A model generated the notes under the pieces. It was not told the origin of the DNA, made no database searches, and saw nothing but the letters and a program-made list of their open reading frames with translations. A DNA stretch of 64,000 nucleotides from Aporrectodea caliginosa (Eukaryota > Annelida > Clitellata > Crassiclitellata > Lumbricidae), in the NCBI GenBank assembly GCA_020284085.1, contig JACEVL010005024.1:1392501-1456500 (forward strand), in the 5' to 3' direction. Positions 47,713 through 59,300 of the stretch are shown one piece after another (positions within the stretch are counted from its first letter, which is position 1; every line of letters starts with the position of its first letter). The position numbers were made by a program, and so were the translations under genes.

Positions 47713-48879
47713 GTAAATTTTAAATGACGTCTTAATTGCAAATAACAGTTTCTCTATTTTCCTACTATCAATACACTCAGGAATCTGATTGAAAAGATGG
47801 GTAGCTTAAAGGCCACTCTACTAGTTCATCAAATGCAAAGGCGGAAGATAATATAACGGACAAATGCTGGCAGATTTTGACTTAGGATATTATGTGGTTT
47901 TACGGTTGGCAGATATCAATTATCGCCAAAGCACAACCAATATTTTGATTCGGTGATCTTGTATGCATGTTGGGTCGATCAGGTAGTTTGGATAATAATA
48001 TTCCGAACCCTCACTTCTTTTCCATCTGCGATTAAGAACGTGTTGAGGTAAAAAGTAATTGGGTTTTCACAGTGGCATCCATCTTCAAGTTATGAAAGGT
48101 CATTTTTGTTTCGACAGTACTTCACCAAAAAAAGCCGTCGATCAAAAGGACATCGTAATTTCGTGTGCTTTCAACAATTTTAACAAACTTTTTTACAGCA
48201 CACTAACACTTCCGCCAGCCATAGATAATATTTGGGTCTTTCAGCCATACGCCTTAGGTGCATTTTGTAGCAGCTATGTGGATGTTCAAATGAACGCGTG
48301 GATCTTATTAGTTTCATACACACTAAGTATCTTTGTTGGAAAACATCTATGAGGCGCTAGGCTATTACGGAACCTCTCAAAAGCGATCCACGTATCTATT
48401 TAAATCTAACAGATCTTAAATAGTAAGATTTCAGATGTTGTCTTAATATCCAAAGAAGAAGATAAGAAGAGCTCCCTCACGCTTGCCCTGAGGCAGCCAT
48501 GCGTCTGAAGTGTTAGCGTCTTCATTTTCTTAGTCACGGCATATGAGTACGTGTGGCCGGTCCTCTCCCTTGCATCTTCCACCGACAGTGTATGGTTAGT
48601 GTAGCCTATTCATTAGCTGAGTTGGCAAGGTGGCAGGCGGAAAAGAAATATGAAACAAATTTATGCCCGGGCGAGGATTTAGACCCCGACCTTCGTTTGA
48701 TAGTCCAGAACGCTTACAACTACAATATTGAACACCGCTTTTCTAATAAAATCATGATTCGCTAGATGGCCGGCTAAAGAAGTGGTCGAAATTCTTGACC
48801 GTCGCAATAGTTAATTAATACCGCAATTAATCTAAGACGAATATAAAAATTAAAACCTCAACATATCAAAAGTAGCCGT
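47713..48879. other. Intron 4 of FReD unit 2, before the LINE
   Basis: An open frame of 97 codons at 48059-48352 has no recognised domain. A weak tRNA-like stretch lies around 48610-48700. Confidence 0.35.
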
Positions 48880-48931
48880 CGTTATTTACAAATTAGCTAG
48901 CGTACCTTTCATTCAGTAAATAACGTAAATA

Positions 48932-49801
48932 ATGTCGAAAAAAGGATTAAAAACCGAAGAACTAATGGACATGCTACAGGAAGACAAAGTGACGGAGATG
49001 CTGACGGGCAATCTAAAATCCACTCTCTCCCCGCTACTCGAAAGTATGGTAGACAAATTCGTCGTGAAATACACGTCAACCTTATATGAAGTTGTTGAAA
49101 AGGCAACCAAGGAAATTCTTGCTGACCACCTACAGAGTCTGAATGGTAGAATTACATCAATTGAAACGGAGAATTTGTCTCTACGCAACCGAATGGAAAC
49201 GGAGAATTTGTCTCTACGCAACCGATTGGAAACGGAGAATTCGGCTCTACGCAACCGGCTCGACGAAGTTGAACACGTCTCGAGATTAAGTAACCTGGTT
49301 ATTCACGGTCTTGACGAATCTCCCTCGCCACCCAAACCTGAGTCAACGCAAGTCGGTCCACCCCTAACTGGAGTTTACCCCCCTGAACTCTTTGATCTCT
49401 GCAACAATTCCTTGAACCTCGACTTGACAGAAAGAGACATCTCGTTTACCTACAGAATTGCTCCTCAAGGAAAAGCGAAACATCGCCCACTGGTGGTGGG
49501 TTTTTCGTCCAGGATGGTGAGAGACAAAGTTTTTGCAACTAGGAAAACTCTCAGGGACAAGAAGACCCCAGGTTCCTCTGGCATATATATCTCGGAACAC
49601 CTAACGCGATCAAACTCACAAATCTATGCCAAGGCAAGACTACTCGTCAGAACCTCCCAACTCTACTCAACCTGGACGAACGGTGGTAAAGTCTACTGTA
49701 AGAAATCTGACTCGCAGACTGAAAAACCAAGGAGGGTGTCCTCTCTACTCCAACTGGAACCAACTGGGGTTAACGAGAACCCTCCCACTCTGCTTCACTG
49801 A
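48932..49801 (+). CDS. LINE ORF1 nucleic-acid chaperone
   Basis: 289 residues, uninterrupted. The first 115 are charged and helical with a coiled coil, including three tandem ETENLSLRNR units. Then follows an RRM-like domain (LSNLVIHGLDES near residue 125, RDISFTYRIAPQGKAKHRPL near 170-190, VVGF) and a C-terminal domain with SSGIYISEHLTRSNSQIYAK and WTNGGKVYCKK. This is the layout of L1-type ORF1 proteins found in several non-LTR clades, which coat the element RNA as trimers. No zinc knuckle is seen. Confidence 0.8.
   Translation: MSKKGLKTEELMDMLQEDKVTEMLTGNLKSTLSPLLESMVDKFVVKYTSTLYEVVEKATKEILADHLQSLNGRITSIETENLSLRNRMETENLSLRNRLETENSALRNRLDEVEHVSRLSNLVIHGLDESPSPPKPESTQVGPPLTGVYPPELFDLCNNSLNLDLTERDISFTYRIAPQGKAKHRPLVVGFSSRMVRDKVFATRKTLRDKKTPGSSGIYISEHLTRSNSQIYAKARLLVRTSQLYSTWTNGGKVYCKKSDSQTEKPRRVSSLLQLEPTGVNENPPTLLH
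49163..49261 (+). repeat. Three 33-bp tandem units within ORF1
   Basis: Units 49163-49195, 49196-49228 and 49229-49261 begin GAAACGGAGAATT. The first two differ only at the last bases; the third has four changes near TCGGCT and GGCTC. Each codes 11 residues of the coiled coil. Confidence 0.9.
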
Positions 49802-49914
49802 TCTGTTCGATTACGCAATCGTCAACTGGAACCAACCAGGGTTTCCATGAACCTTCTTCCTCTGCTCAACAGACCTGTTTGATGGCTCAATCCTCGATCA
49901 TACCTCCAAGTCGA

Positions 49915-50098
49915 CAGAACTGCTTAGACGCCGAATCCTCATGGCTCACCCAGTCTGTCCCAGAACTGCTGAGATACCGAATCTTCATGGCTCACCTCGT
50001 ATGCTCCAGAACTGCCTAGACGCTGATTCTCCAGGGTTTACCTTGTCTGTTCCAGAACTGCTGAGACACTGAATCTTCATGGGTCACCTCGTATGTTC
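49915..50098 (+). repeat. 46-bp minisatellite between the LINE ORFs, four units
   Basis: Units start CAGAACTGC at 49915, 49961, 50007 and 50053. Units 2 and 4 are most alike (GAATCTTCATGG.TCACCTCGTATG), suggesting duplication of a 92-bp pair. Confidence 0.85.
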
Positions 50099-50825
50099 CA
50101 GCCTTTCCTCTCTTTTATTTATTATCCTAACATCTCATATCAGATACTTTTTACCCTCCCATGCTTGAGCTTAACGTCTTCTTTACCTTCTACTTACTTA
50201 CTTATCTACACTTACCATACCTTTTATTTACTTACTTATCTACACTTACCATAATCCTATTAGTGCCTCCTTCCTCTGTCTTCTTCTGTCATAAGAATCA
50301 AATCGTATATTGTTCTTTCAAAAATAAAGAATTAAGAATCATGGTGAGTGATGTAGTGTCATGTGACGTAGTACTTATTGTGCTCACTTTTATGGCTAAT
50401 ATTGAAAATGAGTGGCAAATCTACATGGATAGGCCTACATCAAAAATTGACATACATTACTAGTCTGATCATGTATGCACTGTACCTGAAACTGATGATT
50501 GAGCTTGAGGATTATGGTGCTGTTGACCTAGTTTTCTCGAGCATGAACATTTGCATTACCAATTTGTTGATCAACTGCAGTGTCTATTGATTATTGATTA
50601 TGGTGACTTGACCTTAGTTTTCTGGACGAGGAGACATGGTCCCTGGTGATGATGAACTCTACGCAATCTTATCATTGGATGTTAGATTTGCTGCTTTTGC
50701 TGAGTGTCATAAATTATGCGTTTCGGTCATTAGGTGACCACTTCGAATCGAATTCGAGGTTCCTCTCTGTTAGTTTATTTGTTAGAGAGGTTTCTCTCTG
50801 TTGGTTTTTGTTTGTATAGTTTCTG

Positions 50826-53800
50826 TTGTGTGCACTCCCTGAATTCATGAATTGTGATGATAAACCAACTCCCCAAATGTGTAAGGTAGGATCAGGCCAA
50901 TCCTATTCCTACTCGGGTGATAGAACAGATCAACCCATGGACGCTTCTAGACCTTTTGATCATACCAATCCTTTAACTATAACACCCCCGCAATATGCAA
51001 GCTTAAATCCTGATAAAACAATGAATGGTACAGTGGAGAAAGACTTGTATAATGTTGATTACCTCAATGACCCTCTTACTAGGTCCCTTGAACTTCTTAC
51101 AGATGAAACAGACAATCGACCTCTTCTAAATTGCCCTGAGATAGACCCTGACTGTAACTTTTTTAATGACTTAACCTACAACACTACCTACTCGATCCCA
51201 CTCTCACTGTCCACTGAATTTACTCACTCACCAACACTTCTGTCTATAATGCACCTGAACTGTCGCAGCATATTAAATAAATTGGACGAAATAAAGGACC
51301 TGCTATCCCTTCTACCCGTAACCGCCCTGGCCCTTACAGAGACCTGGTTAACAGATGACCAAGCTGACCTAATTACCATACCAGGCTATCAATTCATAAG
51401 CAAACCCAGAGGCGTTGGGAGGGGTGGTGGTGTGACATTCTTAATAAAGCAGGAAATCTCTCCCGAAGTTCTTGGAGATTTAGAAGAAACCCATTCATTT
51501 GAAGGATTGTTCATTGGTGTACCTCTTAATCGAGGACCATCTAATAGGCGTGGTATATAGACCTCCTGGTCAAAGCTTAGATGATTTTACCACTGAAATA
51601 GAACCTGTGTTATCCAAAATAAAGAAAAAATCCAAGGAACTATTCGTAGCTGGCGATTTCAACGCTGACTTGTTAAAGGTTAATAACCACAAACCTACTG
51701 AAGGCCTATACAACTGCATGCTATCTCACCATCTTCTCCCAATAATTACCAAACCATCTAGAATAACTGAGCACTCCTCTACCTTGATAGATAACATTTA
51801 TACCAATGCCTGGCATAAACTATCTGGATCCTCAATTGTAGTCACCGACATATCAGACCATCTCCCTATTTTGGCCCAATTCGAATATGAATTAAACCAC
51901 TCAAACCCAAACCTCGATCTTACAGGAAAATCACACCTGAATCACTGTCTGGCTTCCAAAACTCCATCTCTAAAATAAACTGGTCACCAGTCTTCGATGC
52001 TTGCTACGATCTGGATACGAACAGGGCCTACGATACTTTCCTTCAGAAGTTTAAACAGGAATATGACGAAGCATTTCCAATTTGCCAAAATAAACTGAAA
52101 AGAAGAAACTCACCAAAAAAACCTTGGATGTCTCAAGGCCTACTTAATTCTTGCCAAAAAAATCCAAATTATATCTAAAATTTATAAAAAAAAAAAAATT
52201 TACAAAACAAGAACGCATTTATCACATATAAAAATAAATTTAAATCAATACGGATGCAAGCTGAATCAAACTATTTTGCAGCTGAATTTTGTAAACAAAG
52301 TAACAACCTTAAGGAAACCTGGATAATCTTGAAAAACCTGATTGGTGGGTCCAGTGGCGATGACAGACATATCAATTCACTAAAAATTAATGGCATCTCC
52401 ACCACAAACCCAACAAAAATAGCAACTGAATTCAATAACTACTTTGCAGATATTGCCCACTCTTTGGCTAAAAATATTCCTAATTCCAACTGCACCATTG
52501 AGCAAAATATGATTCCCTCGAAAGTAGACTCCTTTGGACTCACCGAAATATCAAAAGATGAATTAATGCAACTAAGCCATACTATCCATGCTTCTCATGC
52601 CAAAGGGGTGGACGACATAGATCCCACTATAGCCCTTCCAAGCCTACCTAATATTATTCAACCATTAGTGGAAATTATAAACTGTTCCTTCAAAACTGGA
52701 ATATATCCTCAAGCCCTAAAAATAGCAAAGGTGGTCCCAATTTTTAAAAAAGGATCAAGAGACGAAGATTCTAATTATCGGCCTATATCTGTTCTCCCTC
52801 TTTTCTCAAAACTGTTTGAAAAGGCCATGTATGAACGCCTTAACAACTATAATATTATTACCAAATTTAATATTCTTGTTACCTCCTAACATGGCTTTCA
52901 ATCCGGCCACTCAACTTTCATGCCACTACTGAACAAGCAAGATAAAATCTCAGATGCAATGGATAAAAATGAATTTTCTATAGGAATATTTCTGGACCTG
53001 GCCAAAGCCTTTGATACTATTGATCATAACATCCTAGTAAAAAATACTATCTATCTATGGAATTCGAAATACTCAACTTAACTGGTTTAAAAGCTATTTA
53101 GAAAATAGAATGCAACTAGTTAATTGTAACGGCGCTAAGTCCCCTTTAAAACTAATAAAATACGGGGTTCCTCAAGGCTCTACTTTAGGTCCTCTGTTGT
53201 TTATTTTGTACATCAACGACCTACCCAATGTCTCATCTAACCTATTTTTTTATTATTTGCAGACGATACGAATATCTTTAGCTCTCACTCTTCAATAGAA
53301 ACATTAATCAATCATACAAACACAGAACTAGAAAAAGTAGCCGAAACATTAATCAATCATACAAACGTACTAATAAGCTAACCCTTAACCTTGATAAAAC
53401 TAACTATATTATCTTTAGAGCATATAAAAAATCACTTCCTATCTCATATTCAAATTTATGTATCATGGGTACCCCTATTACTCAAGTTCAATCATCTAAG
53501 TTTCTAGGAGTTTACGTTGACCAGCATCTATCCTGGAAAGATCATATATCTAATATCTCAACAAAAATTGCAAAAAACCTAGGAATTCTTATGCGCATAT
53601 CTAGAATCCTCCCACCACAGACTAGAACCGCCCTCTACTATACACTCATACACCCATACATATCTTATTGTAATATAGTTTGGGCCTCAGCTTACAAATC
53701 GAATCTTTCTAAACTTCGCATCCTACAAAAACGAGCCATTAGATTTGTTGCAAAACTCCCTTATGGAGCTCATACAAAACCAGAATTCTTAAGCCTAAAA

Positions 53801-54083
53801 ATATTAAAACCAGATCAGATAAGGCAGGTCCAAATTGGGATATTTATGTACCGATATATATCGTCCCCTTTTGGGTCTCCATAATAAACTACCAACAACT
53901 TATAGAGATTACTTCCAACCTAATTCTATTATTCGTAATCGCTGCTCAAGAAATACTAACCCTTTCTATACTCCTTTCGCCCGACCAAGAACCTGGAATA
54001 GTATTCCCCATAATATTCGCTCTCTGCCATCTCTACGCCTATTCAAACGGGAGCTTTCAACCTACATTCAATTACAAGTGTAG
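50826..54083 (+). pseudogene. LINE ORF2: APE endonuclease and reverse transcriptase, disrupted
   Basis: Endonuclease: LSIMHLNCRSILNKLDEI, TETWLTDD, GRGGGVTFLI, then after a frameshift near 51545 GVVYRPPGQSL, FVAGDFNADLL and DISDHLPILAQF. Reverse transcriptase: KVVPIFKKGSRDEDSNYRPI, an in-frame TAA at 52887 before HGFQSGHST, GIFLDLAKAFDTIDHNIL, YGVPQGSTLGPLLFILYIND, FADDTNIF (shifted in a T run near 53250), FLGVYVDQHLSWKDHI, RTALYYTLIHPYISYCNIVW and LQKRAIRF. Catalytic D and FADD boxes are preserved, but at least four frame breaks make it non-functional. Confidence 0.8.
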
Positions 54084-54357
54084 AACCATGCACCCTATAG
54101 TCAAACTGATCACCCCGAAGAAATATCACTATGTAAGATTGTAAGTCATCCTAACCTGGGAGTGTGCCTTTATTATGCTCTTATTATTTACGTTTTTTTC
54201 TGTCGTTGTACTGTATGTACCTTGTTTTCTCACCTCCTCTCATGTTCATGTATAATTATTTTATGTTAGTTAAGCATTTACTGTGTTAGTTCTGTTACAC
54301 CACTCTGATGGCCAATATGCATCTTTTTAACCTAATGATCTCAGGTGGCCCTGGCTT

Positions 54358-54386
54358 GCGGGACCTTCGGCCCCTTTTGGGTCTCC
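54358..54386 (+). repeat. LINE 3' UTR hairpin
   Basis: GCGGGACCTTCGGCCCCTTT then TGGGTCTCC. Likely the structure recognised by the element's reverse transcriptase. Recurs at 6447, 14995 (minus), 20186 and 36906. Confidence 0.55.
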
Positions 54387-54620
54387 TGGGTAAACCGACA
54401 ATAATTGTATAAACATGATGTAATTGGAACCTGTATTAAGTTGGTTACCGAATAAAACGTTATGTTATGTTATGTTACATTGTCGAGTCCTTTAGTCAAG
54501 CAATTCTGGAGTATTTAATTCGTTAGAGGAAACAATTTGATCGTTGTTAAAAGCCATAGTGGTCTCTTTATAGACAAAATTTGTAGCTAAAAATGTAATA
54601 ATGTTTCATGTTAACCGCAG

Positions 54621-54883
54621 GTGACAGTCTGATACAACACAACGGCCAACAATTCAGCACCAAAGATGTAGATAACGACAAAAAAACCTCATCTAGCTGT
54701 GCCGAGAGTTTTCGCGGTGCGTGGTGGTACTACAGCTGCTACAATTCTAATCTTAATGGCATATATCACCGCGGTAATTATTCAGGTTCTGCAAGTCAGC
54801 AAGAGGGAATTCAGTGGAATAAGTGGCATGGTTACTGGTATTCATTAAAGTCAACGGAGATGAAAATTCTTCCAGTGGCTTAA
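54621..54883 (+). CDS. FReD unit 2 exon 5: canonical calcium and ligand subdomain
   Basis: 263 nt including TAA at 54881-54883; acceptor AACCGCAG ends at 54620. It encodes GDSLIQHNGQQFSTKDVDND, SSSCAESFRGAWWYYSCYNS and a terminal YSLKSTEMKILPVA. This is closer to the vertebrate ficolin and tenascin consensus than unit 1: the two conserved cysteines are present without extra ones, and the GAWWYYSC and GIQWNKWHGYWYS blocks are complete. Confidence 0.85.
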
Positions 54884-57800
54884 AACATTATGAAGTGTAA
54901 ACTGAAGCAATTTCCATTCTACTACTTTCCTCATTAAGGCACAAATATATAACGAAGGATTTGCCTTGCATGCCTAACTGCGTCTATTTAATTTTACATT
55001 GCATTACTGCGTGTTGACGGTGTTGTCAAATAATATTGTCTATAACATTACAACGCAAGTAGGACCTATAAGAAAACGGATTGCATCTGTTTCGTTTGAA
55101 GAAACAATAGAATAGCCTATAGTTCTGTGTTTTGCTAGACGAGCATTAGGCCCTATTTCTCTTTTGAAGTCACAATAACAATAGGATGTAATAGATACAA
55201 TCGTCACAAATTGTATTGTATTGTATTCAAACAGTTATAAAACGACTGCTACAATCAGGATCAATCACATAAATGAAAATTAAAAAAGTAAAACCATGTA
55301 ATCACAGAACGGTTGACGAAAGCCATTGGCACAATATTAAACCAATAATAGTATAGACGAAATTTTCTAAATTGCCATTCGAGTTCTCGTCTGTCTAAAG
55401 TGTTATTGTCTGCTTGATTGAGTAAATATTGGAAATTTTAAATCGATAGGTCATTTTCCAGGTTTGTGCTCTACGTTATTTTGTATTCAATTTAATCGGA
55501 TTTCCCCTGGAGCTTCTTTCTTCGTTATATATAAGGCATCATACCTTGCTTAGGCCTACCCATATTCAATCTGTATTTATGATCACCGACTAGCCTACTG
55601 CTTTTACACAGAAAAGCGTGGATATAGGCCTAACACTTGTAACCAGTCCGATATTCAGTATTTTTTAGCCTGCTTCTTGTACACGAGCAACATATTCCTT
55701 AGTAATTCAGAGTTTGAGCATCATCAATTTTGCCAATGTAACTTTAATCTATTCAGAGCCTGTGGGTTTCACACTGGTTACCGGGGTACTCTATTCTGCT
55801 AGTTTTGGGAAGCAATTCAGTTTAGTAACTCTACCAAAATCATTAAACGTGTTCAAAAATATTATAGTTTGGCGTATAAAAACTGTTTACGTTTAGAATG
55901 TTTTATAAAATGTCTGTATAATAAAAGACTTAGACACATACGTGATCTTAGCTAATGATCTTACGTGATCTTAGTGTGATCTCAAGCGTATGATTGACTA
56001 ACAATACATTTCGTACCCATAGAGCTATAACGTTCTATGTTTACATTAAATTTTGGCGAAACCGAGAAAAATTTTAAGATTGGCTTACGAGTTACGAAAA
56101 TGTTTGCTCTGTTTCATTGATGGCAATCATTTTACAATTTTACGAAAAAACTGTTTTCCCCTAGTATGATTATATGTGTATTTCGATCATAATCCAAACC
56201 GAGTATGAGTAATTTGGCTATTAGTATAGCAGGGGTGACTATTTTTGGACATAGAGCTGTAGAACATTATTGATTGCAGAAATAGTTACGTTACAAGTCC
56301 TAGTCACGTGTTAAGACCTCTCGTTGGTATTGGCTATGGACATAACGCCGTATAATTCTTTTTTCAAATGTCATTCGATCGCGGTTGTATCTCACATTCA
56401 CGTGATACAAAATAAATGATTTTACTGGATGACGGAACTTGTACCTCTTTAGCTTTGCGACACTCTCCAAATTTATGGACATAGATTCATAGAACTATAT
56501 AGCACTTACAGATACAGCTTAAGAAAGCGTATCCAGTTAAACTTGACTATTCAGGACATAGCCCATGTCATCCTGATAACGGATATAGCGTTAGGTGATT
56601 TTTTTTTAAAGTGGACATAGAACCTTATAATTCTAGGGTACGATTTTTTATTACAAGATGTTCCTTTAAGAAAAGAAGGTTAAAGTTCGTTTATAAATTT
56701 CGTTTAATAAATTGCAACATGAATAATGTTTAAGGAATGTCAATATTGTTCTAGGTAACAAAATAACAAAATATTCGCGCTTTCTTTAAAAACTGGTGTA
56801 TCTCGATGTAATCAGCAGCCGGTTTACAAATAACCTAGTCTTAGGCTACTGCCTCGTTGTTCTTCGTCGCGGCGATCGTCACCATCTGTAATGCTTGTTA
56901 AATGGTGACCATAAGCGTGACTCTGGTCTTTTCTGGTCAGCCTTGTTCCCCAATTCCCTGCTGATATTTAAATATATGTGTGTTAGACTGTGTTTTTGAT
57001 TAGTAAGATCAGCAAACGAAAATAATTGAAAGAATTAGTGACTTTTAGAGACAACGAAAGCAGAAGAAGCCTTGGACTCGGAGGAGACGTTGATGGAGGG
57101 ATCGAGGGAAGACTGACAGCAGGACTGGTGAAAACACGGAAATTAGATATTGGAAGTGGAGTTTGAACAGCTGAGATATAATTGGGAAGAAAATAAAACG
57201 AAGAGTTGACGAAGAGCGAGAGTAGAAACGGAAAACCAAAGAGTAGGCCTATTTATCAGTGTAACAGAGGAAAAGGGGGTAGCGGAGGCTGGAGAAGGTG
57301 AGGGTAAGAAAGATTGAGGAGAGGAGAATGAGAAGTTGAAGAGAGATTGGGAAGGGAAGAGTTGTAGAATGATTAGGCCTACTGTTTACCAGAATTCTGA
57401 CAAAGATATTTGCAGCTTAATATATGTCTAATAAATGTATATAATTATATTTATTGTTAGAGTTAATGTTAACGGTTTGCCAGAATTCTGGCATTTTCGG
57501 TTTATTAAATTCATTCGATCGACCTTTGTCCATGAATTCACCTTGACTCCTATTTATTTTTGACTCGAAGATTTAAATCATATATTTTAAAACATTGTTT
57601 CACCAGCAGATGCCTTAGCTTTTAACCGAAGGTGTAACACGGGATTGCGATAGTGGGTGGGAAAGTGGAGGAAAAGTGGAGACGGCAGAAGAGCGAGAAG
57701 TGAAACGGGATGATATAGGAGAGCTTTAAATGTTAGAAAAGGAAGTGAGCAGGAGGGAAAGCCCGAAAGGGCGATGATTGGGGATGAATTTTTGGAGACA

Positions 57801-57899
57801 TTGGGAAGGGCAGCAATGGGAACGAAAGACAGGGTAGAGGGAGAGCGAGAGGAAAAAACTGGAAAAAGAGTTTGATCTATTCTGATCTGTTCCGAAATA
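54884..57899. other. 3' flank of FReD unit 2
   Basis: No second gene. The part near 55670 and 57650-57900 corresponds to the flank of unit 1 around 30165 and 30750-31090. Purine-rich at 57240-57360 and 57650-57850. 57390-57620 is the repeat shared with 46450. Confidence 0.45.
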
Positions 57900-58760
57900 A
57901 TCTGACCTAATCTAATATACTATAAATATGGTACAGAGACTTCGAAGTATATCGGCTCAATCACAAACAGCACTGCAGCAATCACGTAGGCTGGAGAAAG
58001 TCCTTGTCAGAGCTCGACGGGCTGCATGGTTATCTATCTATGGACATTCCTGATGTGGAGACGATGGTTACTAAAGCTGAGAATACGCTGCTATCAGCGG
58101 TCCAAAGGAACAGTTCACATATTCTGACAAAGCTTTTCCCACCTACTAATTAACATACTCCAATATACAATGCAACTGCATGCGACCTCATGATTATGCA
58201 CTACCCCTTTAAAGACAATAACAATTTTATTCCTCGCGTTCTTTACCGGAAATTGGTACCAATAATATGAGTCTTTGTCAAATTGTACCATTTAACACAG
58301 TTCTCCATCATTTGAACCTTCCTGTTAACATTAGTTTTATATTTTGATTCTATCTTTATTATTCTTTTGAATTAGCTGTAATCAGTTGCGGTGAGTCAGC
58401 TGTTTTGTGTGTGCCAATAAACGAATATAACAATAATAATAGCTAGCCGGACAACCTATCCAATCTCTAGCCGCGCCCGTCTTCGCAGTTCCGCATGCAC
58501 TATTCGATTGCCAGCTGAAACCTTTATTTTTCTAAGTAAAAATGTGTATAGCGAGCGTTAGAATCAGGTGGGGTAGCAGATATAACTTACGGGCAGTTTT
58601 GACAGTTTTTAGAATGGCGTTACTGTTAGACTGAGAACGTCCAGCATGTCACGGTCCCATTGTTTTCTAACAAAAATCTATCCCAATTTTGAATTTTTAG
58701 TCCCTGATGGCATTTTATATAAACGAGCATCGCCATTAGCATGTATGATGTTTCTAATAT
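57900..58760 (+). repeat. Duplicated downstream flank of FReD unit 2, split by a LINE
   Basis: Partner of 31120-31480, with an insertion of about 460 bp absent from the other copy. Confidence 0.7.
57987..58449 (+). mobile_element. LINE reverse transcriptase C-terminal fragment
   Basis: Reads HILTKLFPPTN and NNFIPRVLYRKL, the extreme C-terminus of the 17105 family (FPPLTRHN, NFIPRILYRQ), then a 3' region ending in AATAACAATAATAATAG. Present only in the unit 2 copy of the duplicated flank, so it inserted after the duplication. Confidence 0.65.
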
Positions 58761-59029
58761 TCAGTTCGACACAGTATTGTGTGCCACCCAATCGAAACCT
58801 ATTGTGTTGTTCAACTGCTTCGCGAAAACAGCCCAATTAAAGTATTGAATATTCTGTTGTTGCGCTTTTTGACGCATGCTGAAGGCTGTCTGATCACTAC
58901 ATGTAGCCTATGTATGGTAGGGTGTTTCTTTAAAAAAAAATGAAAGTGTCAGAAAGTTACTTCCAACCTATTATTGCTTGATACTAAACGGAAAACGTAA
59001 CCAGAAGATATTTTAGCATTCATTCATTC

Positions 59030-59300
59030 AATTCAAAGAAAAATATATAATAGCGCCCCTTCAAGGTTACTACTCAGGACCGCTCCCGACCCAACCCGGC
59101 TGAAAAGGATGGTCTTAAGGCTACAGAAAAAGGCATCTGAGCTTCTGAACTCTAGGCATAAGGCGTAATACTAATGGGAGCCCATTCCAAACCATTGGGC
59201 CAGCAACAGAAGGCACAATGCTGTCTAAGAGCAGTTCGCGCACGGGGAACAAGAAGTTCCCCATGGAGGAGCGGACAGCGCATGATAAAATAATATTTTG
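59030..59300 (-). mobile_element. LINE 3' end (RT C-terminus and TGAATGAATG tail)
   Basis: Minus strand: VAGPMVWNGLPLVLRLMPRV, a few stops, then GAGCGGTCCTGAGTAG, CCTTGAAGGGGCGCTAT and a TGAATGAATGAATG tail. Confidence 0.7.

Larger units (their letters stand above)
48880..54476 (+). mobile_element. Near full-length non-LTR retrotransposon (CR1/Jockey-like)
   Basis: About 5.6 kb in intron 4 of FReD unit 2, same strand as the gene. It contains ORF1 (48932-49801, intact), an inter-ORF region with a 46-bp minisatellite, ORF2 (50826-54083, APE endonuclease plus reverse transcriptase, broken by stops and frameshifts), a 3' hairpin (54358-54386) and a tail AATAAAACGTTATGTTATG. The (TTATG)n tail rather than poly-A is consistent with CR1/Jockey-like elements. 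Relics of the same or a close family are 10470-11230. The exact 5' end and target duplication were not established. Confidence 0.85.
40027..54883 (+). pseudogene. FReD unit 2: fibrinogen-domain lectin with broken exon 1 and no exon 2
   Basis: Second paralogue. Recognisable exons are 40027-40502, 42444-42540, 47548-47712 and 54621-54883; each later exon has intact splice sites and the same phase as in unit 1. Two defects make a functional product unlikely. A 7-bp tandem duplication (ACTGTAC, 40111-40124) shifts the frame right after the signal peptide and brings a stop at 40186-40188, leaving 53 codons. The exon for the first fibrinogen cysteine is also absent from the roughly 1.9 kb between exon 1 and the VFQRR exon, an interval now mostly filled by a minus-strand LINE. 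Exons 3 to 5 themselves stay clean, so the loss is recent or the defects are assembly or allelic effects. Confidence 0.75.

Noticed and set aside
48600..48720. tRNA or SINE
   Set aside because: Only a weak B-box-like GGTCGGGGTCTAAATCC on the minus strand; no matching A box at the right distance.
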